Notes: a model not told the origin generated them from the letters alone. A stretch of 64,000 nucleotides of DNA from Magnetococcales bacterium (GCA_015231755.1 JADGAZ010000007.1:1-64000), one strand, 5' to 3'. Positions 52,579 to 62,431 are shown, counted from the first letter of the stretch. Made by a program: numbers and translations.

Positions 52579-53271
52579 TCACCTCCAGGGAGTGCTGTCC
52601 TGACCGTACCATTCCCCCGTCGGATTCCACCCGTCGGCACTCTCCGGCTGGGTGAGTGGGCCGGAAGGCAAGGTCAACGTGCCCCGTGGCACTGTCCGCT
52701 CCAGATCCATCTCCTCCTCCAGACCGGACGCGGCTCCGGGTGCGGGTCTGCGGGGATCGAGTCCCGGAGGCGGGGAGGCTGAAGGGGTCTCTCCGATGAA
52801 ATAGGGATCATCCAGAATTTCCCGGGAACGGGCGGCCTCCCCAGCGGGTTTGGTTCCAGCCGGGCGGCTCTCCTGGAGACCGGGGCCCGGGTCGTTGGTG
52901 CGTCCTTGAGCCGGCGGTTCCGCCACGGTCCCTTTGGATCGGTTCTGGGGCGGAGGGGATTTGGTGGTTGGATTGCCGTTCCCGGCGGTCGATCCCGGGG
53001 GACGGTTGCGGGGAGGTGCCGCTTCATCCGGGGGGCCGTCCAGGAGATTCAGGGCCATCATGTATCCTCTGGACCCGTTGATCCGGGACTCAGGTTCCCC
53101 GTCGCGGATGGGGACCGGAGCCGGACCAGGCTGACTGGCCCTGGATTCCATCGGGATGTCGCCTCGTTCCCCGGAGGTGCGGGGAAGGTCGGAGGCCGAC
53201 AGCGGTTTGACGGCCAGCAGCAGGGTCGCCGTGGCGACTCCCCAGATCCATCCGTGCGCGTTTGGTTTCAT
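52579..53271 (-). CDS. Exported Pro/Gly-rich protein before the RND gene
   Basis: A 230-residue protein with a signal peptide (about 1-26, ending LSASD) and a disordered body rich in Pro, Gly, Arg and Ser. It contains SRGYMMALNLLDGPPDE and a Glu-rich stretch (EEEMDLERT) near the C-terminus. Its start lies 1 bp from the RND gene's stop, so it is in that operon. No known family. Confidence 0.6.
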   Translation of the reverse strand: MKPNAHGWIWGVATATLLLAVKPLSASDLPRTSGERGDIPMESRASQPGPAPVPIRDGEPESRINGSRGYMMALNLLDGPPDEAAPPRNRPPGSTAGNGNPTTKSPPPQNRSKGTVAEPPAQGRTNDPGPGLQESRPAGTKPAGEAARSREILDDPYFIGETPSASPPPGLDPRRPAPGAASGLEEEMDLERTVPRGTLTLPSGPLTQPESADGWNPTGEWYGQDSTPWR

Positions 53272-53272
53272 G

Positions 53273-56200
53273 TCAGGATTCGCCCCCCCGGGATTCGTCC
53301 TTGATGTGGTCGTTTTTCAGCCGGATGCCCCGTCGGGCGGGAGCCTTGGCCGGTTTGGATTCGTCGCGGCCCTCCCCGGAACCGGCGGTGACCGGAGCGG
53401 TTTGGGACTCTTCCCCCCCGGCGGAGGTCGCCGGCACGGGAGCCGTTTCGGGCTGGGCGGCGTCACGGGATTCCGTCGGATCCAGCACCACGGGGGGCTG
53501 GGGCGGCGGCGTCACGGGGCGGGGCCGGGGTTTGGATTTGGCCTTGGGAGGGAAAAAGTGCAGCCAGATGGTCCGCATCAATCCCTGACGCTTGATCGTC
53601 TGGGGCCGGACCGGAGCCTTCACGGTTGGTGCCCCGGAGGAAGGCAGATCCGCTTCGCAGGCGGCGTCCCGCATTCCCATGACGGATTGCGGGGAGTATT
53701 CGGGATGGATGAAGGCGTGACTGGCGCTCACACACCCCAGCGGAATCACCAGCAGGGTCAACAGGGTGGAAACCAGGGAGCCGAACAGCAGCGAGATGGC
53801 CATGCCCTGAAAGATGAAGTCGCCCAGGATCACGCTGGAACCGGCCACCAGGGCCAAGGCCGTGATGATGATGGGCCGGGTGCGGGCCTTGCAGGAGAGA
53901 ATCACCGCATCCCGCACGCTGGTGCCCCGCAGGATCTCCTGTTGGGCGAAATCCACCAACAGGATCGAGTTGCGCACGATGATCCCCGCCAGCGCGATGA
54001 AACCGATCATCGATGTGGCGGTGAACTTGGCGTTCATCATCCAGTGGCCCGGCAGAATGCCCAGCAGGGTCAAGGGGATCGGCGCCATGATCACGGCGGG
54101 CAACATGAAATTGCCGAATTCCCATACCACCAGCATGTAGATCAGGATCAAGGCTACACCAAACGCCAGACCCATATCCCGGAAGGTCTCATAGGTGATG
54201 GTCCACTCGCCGGTCCACTCGAAGGCTGACTGGGTGTAGCTTTTGGGCGGACCCATCATTTCGCCGCTGATTTTCACCCCGTCGGGAGCGGTGTAATCTT
54301 TCAACATTTTTTCCACGTCCATCATGCCGTAGATGGGCGCGTCCAGCCGTCCTTCCACTTCGGCGGTCACGTATTCCACTGGGCGTAGATCCTTGTGGAA
54401 GATGATCGGATCGTGGGGCTGCTTGACGAAGCGACCCAGTTCACCCAACGGCACGGTTTTGCCCTGGGGGGTGCTGATGGGCAGATCCCCCAGGCTGGAG
54501 ATGTTGGAACGCACCTCCATGGGCACCTGGATCACGATATAGGTGGGTTCCAGCACGCTGCCCCGCTTCACATCCCCCAACTGGGCGCCACCCATGGCCA
54601 TGCCCAGATTGCGGTTGATGGCGTCCACGGTGATGCCACGGCGTACCGCTTTTTCCGTATCCACCTCGAAGCGCCAGATTTCGTAAGGCTCCCGCATGTA
54701 GGTGTCCACATCCACCAGGGAGGGGGATTTGCGGAACATCGCTTCCATGTCCCTGGCCAGACGGCGACGGGTTTCCGCATCCGGCCCGGTCACTTCCGCC
54801 ACCACCGATTGCAGCACCGGCGGTCCTGGAGGCATCTCCACCACCTCGATGCGACCTCCCAATTCGGCGGCCAGAGGGGTGAGGAGTCGACGGGCGTTGA
54901 TGGCGATGTCGTGGCTGGTGCGGGCCCGTTTGCTCTTGTGGAGCAGTTGCACCTGGATATCCGCGTGCCAGGAGTCCTGACGCAGATAGTAGTGACGCAC
55001 CATGCCGTTGAAATTGAAGGGCGAAGCCGTGCCGATGTAGGTTTGCAGGGCGGTGATTTCCGGGATTTGATCCTTGAGGGCCAGGGTCATGCGTTGGGCC
55101 AGATTGGCGGTCTTGGGCATGGCCGTGCCTTCCGGCAGGTTGATGACCACGTTGAATTCCGGCTTGTTGTCCAACGGCATGATCTTCACCGTCACCCCGG
55201 TGGTGTAGAACAGCACCATGGTCAGGAAGAACAGTCCCACCAGCGCGAAGAGAAAACCGTAGCCTTTGATCTTGCTGTCCAGCAGTGAGGGAATGATCCA
55301 GCGGAAGAACCGTTCCAGCCGTTCGGAGCCTTTGAGTTCCTTGTCCGAGTGGTGGTGCAAGGAGCGCATGCTCGGTTTGATCAACTGGGCCAGCCAGGGG
55401 GTGAAAATGAAGGCCGCGAACAACGAAAAAACCATGGCCACCGATCCCAACGCCGGAATCGGCAGCATGTACGGTCCCATCATGCCCCGCACGAAGCCCA
55501 TGGGCAGCAGGGCGGCGATCACGGTGAAGGTGGCCAGGATGGTGGGATTGCCCACCTCCCGCACCGCGTCGATGGAGATCAGGTGGCAACATTTGTCTTC
55601 CAGGAGCCAGCGCCGGTAGATGTTTTCCACCACCACGATGGCGTCGTCCACCAGAATGCCGATGGAGAAGATCAAGGCGAACAGGCTCACCCGGTCGATG
55701 GTGTAACCCATGATCAAGGCGGCGAAGACGGTCATCAAGATGACCACCGGGATCACGATCAAGGTCACGGTGGCGGGCTTGAAGCCCAGGGTGTACCACA
55801 CCAGCAAGGTGACCGCCAGGGTGGCGATCATCAGTTTGAACAGCAGTTCGTTGACTTTTTCGTTGGCGGTTTCGCCATAGTTGCGGGTCACGGCCACATG
55901 GACGTTGCTGGGGATCAGACGGCCTTTCAGTTCTTCGACCTTGGCCAGCACCCCGTTGGCCACGGTGACGCCGTTGGCGCCTTTTTTCTTGGCGATGGCG
56001 ATGGTCACCGCCGGGGCCTGTTCGGCCTTGAGTCCTTTGGCATCCACCGCGGCCTTGCCGGTGGTGTAGGTGACCATGCGGTTGGTCTCTTCCGGACCGG
56101 AATAGACCTCCGCCACATCCCGTACCCGGATCGGATTGTCCCCCTGGGTGCCCACCATGAGGCGGGCCACGTCGTGGGCGTTTTTCAGAAAGGAGCCGGA

Positions 56201-56956
56201 GTAGACCTGGAAGCCCTGATCGGCGGATTCCACGCTGCCCAGTCCTTTTTCGCTGTTGGCGGTGCGGATGGTCTGGGCGATTTGGTCGAGGCTGATGCCG
56301 AATCCGTTGAGCCGTTCCGGGGAGACTTCGACCCGGATCTGTTCCGGCCTTCCGCCCACCACGAATCCCTGACTGGCGTTTTCCACCTCGTTGAGTTTCT
56401 GAAGCACATCCAACGACAAAATCCGCAAGGCCGAGTCATCCACGTCGTTGGACCACAAGGTCAAGGTGACCACCGGCACGTCATCCACCGCCTTGGGTTT
56501 GACCAAAGGCTTCATCACGTCCGGTGGCATGAGATCCATGTTGGATTCCATCTTGTCGTACAACTTGACCAAGGACGCCTCCATGTCCTCGCCCACGTTG
56601 AACTCCACCGTGACCATGGCCTGTCCCCGCAGGGATGCGGAGTAGACATGCTTCACTCCCTTGATCTCGCTCATGATCCGTTCCATGGGTTCCGCCACCA
56701 GGGAGGAAACCTGATCCGCCGAGGCGCCCGTGTAGCGGACGAAGATGTCCACCATCGGCACCGAAATCTGGGGATCTTCCTGTCTGGGGGTGAGGATCAG
56801 TCCCATGATGCCCATGGCCAGACAGGCGAACAGCAGCAGGGGCGAAAGCGGCGAATGGATGAAGATCTTGGCCATGGATCCCGCCACCCCGAGATCGTGT
56901 CGCATGGTGGTCGGGATGGGAGGTGGGGTGAGGGATTCTTTGCTGGTCGTCGTCAT
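53273..56956 (-). CDS. RND-family inner-membrane efflux transporter
   Basis: A 1227-residue transporter. Helix 1 is about residue 35-52; the periplasmic porter domain follows, with RQEDPQISVPMVDIFVRYTG and the familiar gate GFVVGGRPEQIRVEV. Helices 2-6 include ILVDDAIVVVENIYRRW (the conserved Asp pair for proton relay), and the second half repeats the pattern with IGFIALAGIIVRNSILLVDF. Pattern and motifs fit HAE1/AcrB-like RND pumps. The C-terminal 140 residues after the last helix are cytoplasmic, Pro/Lys-rich and unusual. The adaptor gene lies upstream; no outer-membrane channel gene is seen. Confidence 0.93.
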   Translation of the reverse strand: MTTTSKESLTPPPIPTTMRHDLGVAGSMAKIFIHSPLSPLLLFACLAMGIMGLILTPRQEDPQISVPMVDIFVRYTGASADQVSSLVAEPMERIMSEIKGVKHVYSASLRGQAMVTVEFNVGEDMEASLVKLYDKMESNMDLMPPDVMKPLVKPKAVDDVPVVTLTLWSNDVDDSALRILSLDVLQKLNEVENASQGFVVGGRPEQIRVEVSPERLNGFGISLDQIAQTIRTANSEKGLGSVESADQGFQVYSGSFLKNAHDVARLMVGTQGDNPIRVRDVAEVYSGPEETNRMVTYTTGKAAVDAKGLKAEQAPAVTIAIAKKKGANGVTVANGVLAKVEELKGRLIPSNVHVAVTRNYGETANEKVNELLFKLMIATLAVTLLVWYTLGFKPATVTLIVIPVVILMTVFAALIMGYTIDRVSLFALIFSIGILVDDAIVVVENIYRRWLLEDKCCHLISIDAVREVGNPTILATFTVIAALLPMGFVRGMMGPYMLPIPALGSVAMVFSLFAAFIFTPWLAQLIKPSMRSLHHHSDKELKGSERLERFFRWIIPSLLDSKIKGYGFLFALVGLFFLTMVLFYTTGVTVKIMPLDNKPEFNVVINLPEGTAMPKTANLAQRMTLALKDQIPEITALQTYIGTASPFNFNGMVRHYYLRQDSWHADIQVQLLHKSKRARTSHDIAINARRLLTPLAAELGGRIEVVEMPPGPPVLQSVVAEVTGPDAETRRRLARDMEAMFRKSPSLVDVDTYMREPYEIWRFEVDTEKAVRRGITVDAINRNLGMAMGGAQLGDVKRGSVLEPTYIVIQVPMEVRSNISSLGDLPISTPQGKTVPLGELGRFVKQPHDPIIFHKDLRPVEYVTAEVEGRLDAPIYGMMDVEKMLKDYTAPDGVKISGEMMGPPKSYTQSAFEWTGEWTITYETFRDMGLAFGVALILIYMLVVWEFGNFMLPAVIMAPIPLTLLGILPGHWMMNAKFTATSMIGFIALAGIIVRNSILLVDFAQQEILRGTSVRDAVILSCKARTRPIIITALALVAGSSVILGDFIFQGMAISLLFGSLVSTLLTLLVIPLGCVSASHAFIHPEYSPQSVMGMRDAACEADLPSSGAPTVKAPVRPQTIKRQGLMRTIWLHFFPPKAKSKPRPRPVTPPPQPPVVLDPTESRDAAQPETAPVPATSAGGEESQTAPVTAGSGEGRDESKPAKAPARRGIRLKNDHIKDESRGGES

Positions 56957-57052
56957 GGTCCGCGCTTCCGGGTCTCTTGGGTTCAAGGCCGTCGATGGGA
57001 GAGGGAGGAGCCTGACCGGCGGGCATTGGCCACGCCGGTCATGCGGATGGGA

Positions 57053-58240
57053 TCAGTGCTGCTTTTCCAGTTTTTTGCCCGCCGGTTGGGTGGACGAGGG
57101 ATTCCAGTCCGTGGCCATGCCGCTGGGTGGAGTGGAGAGGATCCGTTCTCCGATGGACAGTCCCGACAACACGCTGACGGATTTGTCGTCCACGAAGCCT
57201 CCCAGACGGATCATGCGCAGGGCCGGTTCGCCGCCGCCCCGTTGGTCCGGGGCCACCAGCACCGCCGGCAGGCTGCCCCGCCAGATCACAGCCGACTTGG
57301 GCACGATGGGGAGATTTTTCACCGGTGTGGTGACATCCGGAATCATCACTTCGGCGTACATGCCGGGTCCACCCGGGGCGTCCTTGGGCAGGTCGAGCTT
57401 GACCGTGACCGTGTGACGCTGGGAGTCGGCCATGGGATAGATCTGGGCCACACGGGTTTCGATGCGGGTATCTCCCACGTCGAGTTTGGCCGGGATGGTC
57501 ATATCCTTCTGGATGCCCGGCATGAGGCGGGCCGGGATATCCACCTTGATTTGCAGATGGCGGGTGTCGGAGAAGGTGAGCAGTGGCATGCCGGGTTGCA
57601 CGGTATTGCCTTTTTCGATGTGTTTGGCCACGATCACCCCGGAAAACGGCGCGATGGATTTGGTATCCCGCAGTTTGGCTTCGAGTTCCTGGAGTTTGGC
57701 CTGGGCCTGGGTGCGGGCCGACTGGGCCTGATCGATCTGGGTGCCCTGGTTGTAGATGCGGGCGCGACGGGAGAGTTCCGGGTTGTCCAGACCCACCATG
57801 CTGCTCATGGGGCGGGTGACCATGTAGTCGAGCATGCGGGGCATGCCCATGCCGGTGTTGTCGGCTCCGCCGTAGTCCGAGCCGCTGTAGACCTGACGGG
57901 TGTATTGCACCCGGGCGTTTTTCCAGTTGATGTCCGCCGCGTCCAGGGCGGCCTGGGCCGAACGGCGCATGGCCAGCAGATCGTCGTTGTCCAGGGCCAC
58001 CAGAACCGTACCGCTTTTGAACCAGTCCCCTTCCACGCCGGCCAGATATTCCACCCGTCCCGGCATTTGGGCCGTGAAGGAGACCTCCTTGAAGGGGACC
58101 ACCGTTCCGCCCAGTGTGGTGGTGGCGCCGATGGATCCGGCTTCGACCGTGATGATGTTCCCTTCGGCCCGTGCTTGCGGCGCGGCCAGAGTCACCACGA
58201 GCGCGGAAAGAAGCGCGGTGAGCGTTTTTTTGCTTGTCAT
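57053..58240 (-). CDS. RND periplasmic adaptor (membrane-fusion protein)
   Basis: A 395-residue adaptor with a signal peptide (about 1-25), barrel-sandwich hybrid halves (VPFKEVSFTAQMPGRVEYLA near 48 and SIAPFSGVIVAKHIEKGNTV near 190), a helical hairpin between them (about 95-185), then beta-barrel and membrane-proximal parts ending before residue 395. The hairpin contains an insertion, GSDYGGADNTGMGMPRMLDY, that is not usual. The gene precedes the RND pump by about 95 bp. Confidence 0.93.
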   Translation of the reverse strand: MTSKKTLTALLSALVVTLAAPQARAEGNIITVEAGSIGATTTLGGTVVPFKEVSFTAQMPGRVEYLAGVEGDWFKSGTVLVALDNDDLLAMRRSAQAALDAADINWKNARVQYTRQVYSGSDYGGADNTGMGMPRMLDYMVTRPMSSMVGLDNPELSRRARIYNQGTQIDQAQSARTQAQAKLQELEAKLRDTKSIAPFSGVIVAKHIEKGNTVQPGMPLLTFSDTRHLQIKVDIPARLMPGIQKDMTIPAKLDVGDTRIETRVAQIYPMADSQRHTVTVKLDLPKDAPGGPGMYAEVMIPDVTTPVKNLPIVPKSAVIWRGSLPAVLVAPDQRGGGEPALRMIRLGGFVDDKSVSVLSGLSIGERILSTPPSGMATDWNPSSTQPAGKKLEKQH

Positions 58241-58326
58241 GACGTGCGTGCCCCCTTGACCGTGCGAGAAGACCCCGGCTTGGCAAGGCCGGGGTGTGTG
58301 CGAGCAAACCGTGGCAAAACCGATGA

Positions 58327-58722
58327 TTACACCCGTCCCATCACCGTGAAGGACTTGATGAACGGTCCGGCCATGCGGGGATCCTTGATCATCGCGCCAT
58401 AGTCACCCACCTCGAACTTGAGTTTACGGGTGGTGTAGGCCATGCCCAGTCCCATCATGCCCAATCCTTTTTCGATCCATTTGCCCCAGTTCTCTTCGCT
58501 GGCGCGCAGATCCCAGTTGATTTCCTCTCCGGAAAACGCACCGCTTTTGACTGCTTTGCCACCTTCGATCACCAGCACCCCCCGTGGTGCGGCCTCGCCT
58601 TCGATTCCATAGGCGATGGTGGAATTGAAACCGATTTTGGCCAGGGCATCGCCCAGTTCGGGTTCGTTGTTCCATTCGGTCTGGAAACGATTCATCCATT
58701 GCGCGGAAAACAGATCGGACAT
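58327..58722 (-). CDS. SCP2 sterol-carrier-type protein
   Basis: A 131-residue soluble protein with the SCP2 pattern: TEWNNEPELGDALAKIGFNS at the start, then beta-strands (AAPRGVLVIEGGKAVKSGA), WDLRASEENWGKWIEKGL and YTTRKLKFEVGDYGAMIKD. SCP2-like proteins bind lipids or fatty acyl chains. The AGGAG Shine-Dalgarno confirms the start. It precedes the adaptor and RND genes, so the operon may handle a lipid or other hydrophobic compound. Confidence 0.85.
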   Translation of the reverse strand: MSDLFSAQWMNRFQTEWNNEPELGDALAKIGFNSTIAYGIEGEAAPRGVLVIEGGKAVKSGAFSGEEINWDLRASEENWGKWIEKGLGMMGLGMAYTTRKLKFEVGDYGAMIKDPRMAGPFIKSFTVMGRV

Positions 58723-58943
58723 ATGTTTGATTCTCCTTTGTATTTTCTTTTATTTGGGTGCAAGTTCCGCGTGATCCGACCGGGTCGGTGTCACGAATTC
58801 AGCGCCCGGTGACTCCCGTACCGGGTCTTTGTTCACAAATAGCCCTGGATTATAAGAGAATCCTGTTCTTTTCGCCAATCCTTTTTGATTGTGTGGTGTT
58901 CGATCCTTGCGGGCAAGGGGTGATCGGCGGGAACCGGTTCTTT

Positions 58944-59714
58944 TTAAACGATGATGCGTCGGGAGATGTGTTTGACGGCCAAGGGAAAGAACACGGCGGC
59001 GCTCACCAGCAGCACCCCCAGGTGCCATAATGGATTATCGAAGGGCAGACCGGTGGTCAAGGGGCGGATCAGGGCCACCACATGGGTCAGGGGCAACAAC
59101 TCCGTCGCCACACGCAAGGGCGCCGGGAGGGTTTCCAGGGGATAGAAGACCCCGCAGAACAAAAACATGGGTGTGATGACCAGAGTGAAATAATACATAA
59201 AAAAATCGTAATTGGGTGAGATCGCCGTCATGATCATCCCCAGGGAGCCGAACACCACCCCGGACAAAAACACCACCGGCAGGGCCAGTACGGCGGTGGA
59301 GGCGGGAATGGCGCCCATGATCGCCCCCACCAGCAGGATGGCCGATCCGGAAAACAAGGATTTGGTCGCCGCCCAGCTCACTTCGCCGGCCACGATGTCG
59401 GCGATGCCTACCGGCGTGGCCAGCATGGCGTGAAAGGTCTGCTGACGGGTCATGCGGGTGAATCCCCCGTAGATCGCCTCGAAGGTGGCGGCGTTCATGG
59501 AGTTGGAAGCCAGAATGCCGGCGGTCAGATAGACCGGATACGATACCGGCCCCATGGACTCCACATAGCGTCCCAGTCCGTAGCCCATGCCGAGCAGATA
59601 CAAAAACGGCTCGCCCAGATTGCCCACCAGGGATGAGGCGGCATTCTTGCGCCAGACCATCAGATGGCGGCGCCATACCTGGATGAACAAAAGCGTGGGC
59701 AGAAATCGGTTCAT
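58944..59714 (-). CDS. ABC-2 type transporter permease, NodJ-like
   Basis: A 256-residue permease with six helices; features include SLVGNLGEPFLYLLGMGYGLG, FHAMLATPVGIADIVAGE and MFLFCGVFYPLETLP, as in NodJ/ABC-2 permeases that export lipo-oligosaccharides or drugs. The GAGGTGATG before the ATG fits a gene that once followed another closely. No ATP-binding protein gene is adjacent, so the ATPase is elsewhere or lost. Confidence 0.88.
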   Translation of the reverse strand: MNRFLPTLLFIQVWRRHLMVWRKNAASSLVGNLGEPFLYLLGMGYGLGRYVESMGPVSYPVYLTAGILASNSMNAATFEAIYGGFTRMTRQQTFHAMLATPVGIADIVAGEVSWAATKSLFSGSAILLVGAIMGAIPASTAVLALPVVFLSGVVFGSLGMIMTAISPNYDFFMYYFTLVITPMFLFCGVFYPLETLPAPLRVATELLPLTHVVALIRPLTTGLPFDNPLWHLGVLLVSAAVFFPLAVKHISRRIIV

Positions 59715-60098
59715 CGGGTCATCACCTCGGCGGTCCCCCAGGGGATCGGGAACGGTTGAAAGGGGTGGAACGGAAAGGGATGGGCGGTTTGCCCTCCAGG
59801 CGGGTCTGGTTTTTCGGTGGTCGGGATCGGGAGAGAGGCTTTTTATTGGGAAGGGCCTCTGTCAAAATTGGCATCATAGCCGTTTGTCGGCCTTTCAGGA
59901 AGCGATTCCGGGGGTTGGTTTTGGCTTGAAGGGGTCGATGGTGGGGTTGATGATTCGGTCCCGGGTGTGGCGGTCCGGGTGTGGGGCGTGGATTGCGATC
60001 TTTTGAGGTGGTCGATCCGGGGTCGAAGGTGTTAGGCTTAAAGCCTTTGGACAGCGATCATCGGGCCGTACGGTCTGTGTTTCGGGAGGGTAACGATC
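59715..60098. other. Gap between ABC permease and small exported genes
   Basis: No convincing gene. An inverted repeat AGAGGC/GCCTCT lies at about 59832-59855, and there is a pyrimidine/purine-rich stretch after it. It should hold divergent promoters for the permease and the FATPPA protein. Confidence 0.45.
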
Positions 60099-60485
60099 AT
60101 GCGTGTCACAGGTGCAGCCTGGATGGTGTGCGGGGTGTTGCTGCTGGCCTCGGGGGAGATCGCCGCCGAGGAGAGTGGCCAGAGCGGGGCTTCCGGGAAC
60201 AAAACCAGCGAATCCACCTCTGCCTCCACCCCGGTCGGAACAGAACACCCCCCGGCCACCACCACCCCGGCCACCACCACTCCGGCTTCCACCACCACCC
60301 CGGCCACTTCCGGCACTCCGGCCAGCGCCACGCCCGCCCCCCCGGGTTCCACTCCAGCCACGGCCTATGCCACCCCCCCGGTCTTCGCCACCCCTCCCGC
60401 TTTCGCCACGCCCCCGGCCTTCGCCACCCCTCCCGCCTTCGCCGCTCCCCCGGCTTTTGCCACCCCTTTGGTCCCTGCCCGTTGA
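60099..60485 (+). CDS. Exported low-complexity protein with FATPPA repeats
   Basis: A 128-residue protein with a signal peptide (about 1-23, ending GEIAAEE), then Thr/Ser/Pro/Ala-rich sequence and a near-perfect run of six-residue units (FATPPA, FAAPPA, FATPLV) at residues about 95-125. No globular domain is visible. Coding is supported by the signal peptide and the repeat frame but not by homology. Confidence 0.5.
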   Translation: MRVTGAAWMVCGVLLLASGEIAAEESGQSGASGNKTSESTSASTPVGTEHPPATTTPATTTPASTTTPATSGTPASATPAPPGSTPATAYATPPVFATPPAFATPPAFATPPAFAAPPAFATPLVPAR

Positions 60486-60603
60486 GGAGGCAAAGGGGGG
60501 TATTTTCGCAACGTGGACGTGGTGGGGCAAACCGGCTACACTGTGCCATCCTGACGCCCAATCTGAAACCTGATTTTTTGGCCCGGAGTGGCGAAATCGT
60601 ATC

Positions 60604-61116
60604 GTGATCATGCCCGTCAAACCTTTTGATGTCTTGATTCTGTCGTCCCTGGTGGGGTGGCTGTGTTGCGGCGTGGCCGGTGCGGGGGGGGGCGAGGTCA
60701 CCTCGGAGGCCCAGCGTTCCTGCCTGCTGGAGCATGTCAAGTCTGCCAGAAGCGCCCTGGCCGCCCAGCATCTGCAACAAGCCTGCGCCCGCCGTTTCCC
60801 TCCCGAGTCCAGATCCCCTTCCCTGGAGATCGGACCGGAGCGGGAAGACGAACTCCACGCCTATGACCAATGCCTGTTTCGCCATCTGTCCGGGGTACAA
60901 AACGATGCCAGCGCCCAGGCCATGGAGCAGTTTTGTCACGATCAGTTTCATCCCGGGGAGTCGGCGGTCAACCGTCCCGTCCGAACCGATGGACTGTTGG
61001 AACTGCTCAATCGGATCGACCGTCCCTCGAAAAGTCGGGAGTCCCAACCCGCATCCGCTCCGGTGATCGACGGAGAGACGTTTGTTCCGTTGGCACCTGC
61101 CAAGGCCGGTCGCTGA
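60604..61116 (+). CDS. Exported duplicated four-cysteine protein
   Basis: A 170-residue protein with a signal peptide (about 1-27). Two similar units follow: CLLEHVKSARSALAAQHLQQ with AC nearby, and CLFRHLSGVQNDASAQAMEQ with FC, each with the pattern C-x2-H/L...A-x-x-x-x-C. This pairing suggests an internal duplication of the four-cysteine type small exported protein (VF_A0006-like). A disordered tail (about 125-170) is Pro/Ser-rich. It lies about 40 bp before the amidase gene. Confidence 0.65.
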   Translation: MIMPVKPFDVLILSSLVGWLCCGVAGAGGGEVTSEAQRSCLLEHVKSARSALAAQHLQQACARRFPPESRSPSLEIGPEREDELHAYDQCLFRHLSGVQNDASAQAMEQFCHDQFHPGESAVNRPVRTDGLLELLNRIDRPSKSRESQPASAPVIDGETFVPLAPAKAGR

Positions 61117-61153
61117 CCGGTGGCCATTGACCTCGCATCAGGGTAAATCCATC

Positions 61154-61891
61154 GTGTACGTCTCTGTGCTGTATACCGTGTTGGCTGTGTTGGCTGTGGT
61201 GTTTTCACAGGATCTGTGGGCAGGCTCTTGCGACTGTTCCGTGGCGGTGGATGTGGGGCATGCCCTCTTTTCCGCCGGTGCCACCAGCGCCCGGGGCAAG
61301 CCGGAATATGAATTCAACCTCTCCATGGGTACCTTGATCCACGACGAGTTGATCAAAAATGGCCTCTCCCGTAGTTTTCTCATCGTCAACCCGCCGGGAC
61401 TCAAGGATCGGGTGCGCATCGCCGAGGAAAAACAGGCGGATCTGTTCGTGTCGGTGCATCACGATTCCGTGCAGTCGTTTTATCTGCGCAACTGGACCGT
61501 CGATGGCAAAAATCAGAGATATTGTGATTTGTTCCGGGGATATTCCATTCTGCTCTCCCCCAAGGGGTTGCAGTATTCCACCAGTCTGGAACTGGCCCAG
61601 ATGATCGGCAGACGGTTCCGCGCCGCCGGATTTCTTCCCGCTTATCATCACTCGAAGAATATTCCCGGTGGCCGTCACAACATGATCGATGAGGAACTGG
61701 GCATCTATCAGTTCGATAATCTGGTGGTCTTGAAATATGCCGTGATGCCCGCCATCCTGATCGAATTCGGCGTAATCGTGCATCGGGACGAGGAACTTCA
61801 GTTGCAACAGCCGGAAACCCGGGACAAACTGGTGAAAGGTGTGGTGGAGGGCATTCAGGAGTTCAACGTGCGCCACTGTCTGTCCCGCTGA
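61154..61891 (+). CDS. N-acetylmuramoyl-L-alanine amidase (AmiC/Amidase_3 type)
   Basis: A 245-residue periplasmic hydrolase. After an N-terminal signal-like helix (about 2-25) the fold opens VAVDVGHALFSAGATSARG (zinc His near residue 35), then EYEFNLSMG with the Glu ligand, and LFVSVHHDS with the second His. A C-terminal EFGVIVHRDEE completes the active site (Glu). It cuts the peptide stem from muramic acid. The start is a GTG with AGGG upstream; the longer open frame begins in the preceding gene. Confidence 0.85.
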   Translation: MYVSVLYTVLAVLAVVFSQDLWAGSCDCSVAVDVGHALFSAGATSARGKPEYEFNLSMGTLIHDELIKNGLSRSFLIVNPPGLKDRVRIAEEKQADLFVSVHHDSVQSFYLRNWTVDGKNQRYCDLFRGYSILLSPKGLQYSTSLELAQMIGRRFRAAGFLPAYHHSKNIPGGRHNMIDEELGIYQFDNLVVLKYAVMPAILIEFGVIVHRDEELQLQQPETRDKLVKGVVEGIQEFNVRHCLSR

Positions 61892-61957
61892 CGCGCTGCT
61901 GCGGTTTGTTCCGCTGATTTTTTAGGGTCAACGTCTTGCATTTTTGGAGAAATCGAT

Positions 61958-62431
61958 ATGAAACAAGGACCGCTTTTCGCCCTGGCTTTGCTGTTGGCCG
62001 CTGTTCCCGCCCTCCGGACCGCCCAGGCTGAAGTTCTCGCCACCGTGGATACCGTCTTCAAGCTTCTCGGCCCGGATGACAAGATCGTCATCGAGGCCTT
62101 CGACGACCCCAAGGTGGAAGGGGTCGCCTGTCATCTGAGCCGGGCCAAACGGGGAGGGGTCGCGGGGGGGCTCGGCTTGGCCGAAGACACCTCCGACGCC
62201 TCCATCGCCTGTCGGCAGATCGGTCCCATCGTCATGAAGGACGATCTCAAGGATGGAGAGTCGGTTTTTTCCAAGAGCACCTCCCTGCTGTTCAAGAAAA
62301 TGCAGGTGGTACGCTTCCTCGACAAGAAACGGAATACCTTGGTTTATCTCGTCTATTCCGACAAGCTCATCGAAGGATCCCCGAAAAACTCCATCTCCAC
62401 GGTTCCGGTCATGCCCTGGCGCAAGGATTGA
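61958..62431 (+). CDS. creA: CreA family periplasmic protein
   Basis: A 157-residue exported protein: signal peptide (about 1-24), then [50 protein letters not shown] and the end [10 protein letters not shown], all of which match CreA, which is conserved but of unknown function. Two conserved cysteines lie at about 58 and 84. It is the last plus-strand gene before the hairpins and pckA. Confidence 0.95.
   Translation: MKQGPLFALALLLAAVPALRTAQAEVLATVDTVFKLLGPDDKIVIEAFDDPKVEGVACHLSRAKRGGVAGGLGLAEDTSDASIACRQIGPIVMKDDLKDGESVFSKSTSLLFKKMQVVRFLDKKRNTLVYLVYSDKLIEGSPKNSISTVPVMPWRKD

Noticed and set aside
55349-58402. A 1017-residue plus-strand frame across the RND and adaptor genes
   Set aside because: It is His/Gly/Asp-rich shadow sequence opposite well-supported minus-strand genes.
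59895-60740. A 281-residue minus-strand Gly/Arg-rich protein
   Set aside because: It is opposite the FATPPA repeats, whose antisense gives Gly-rich sequence; no start signal is seen.
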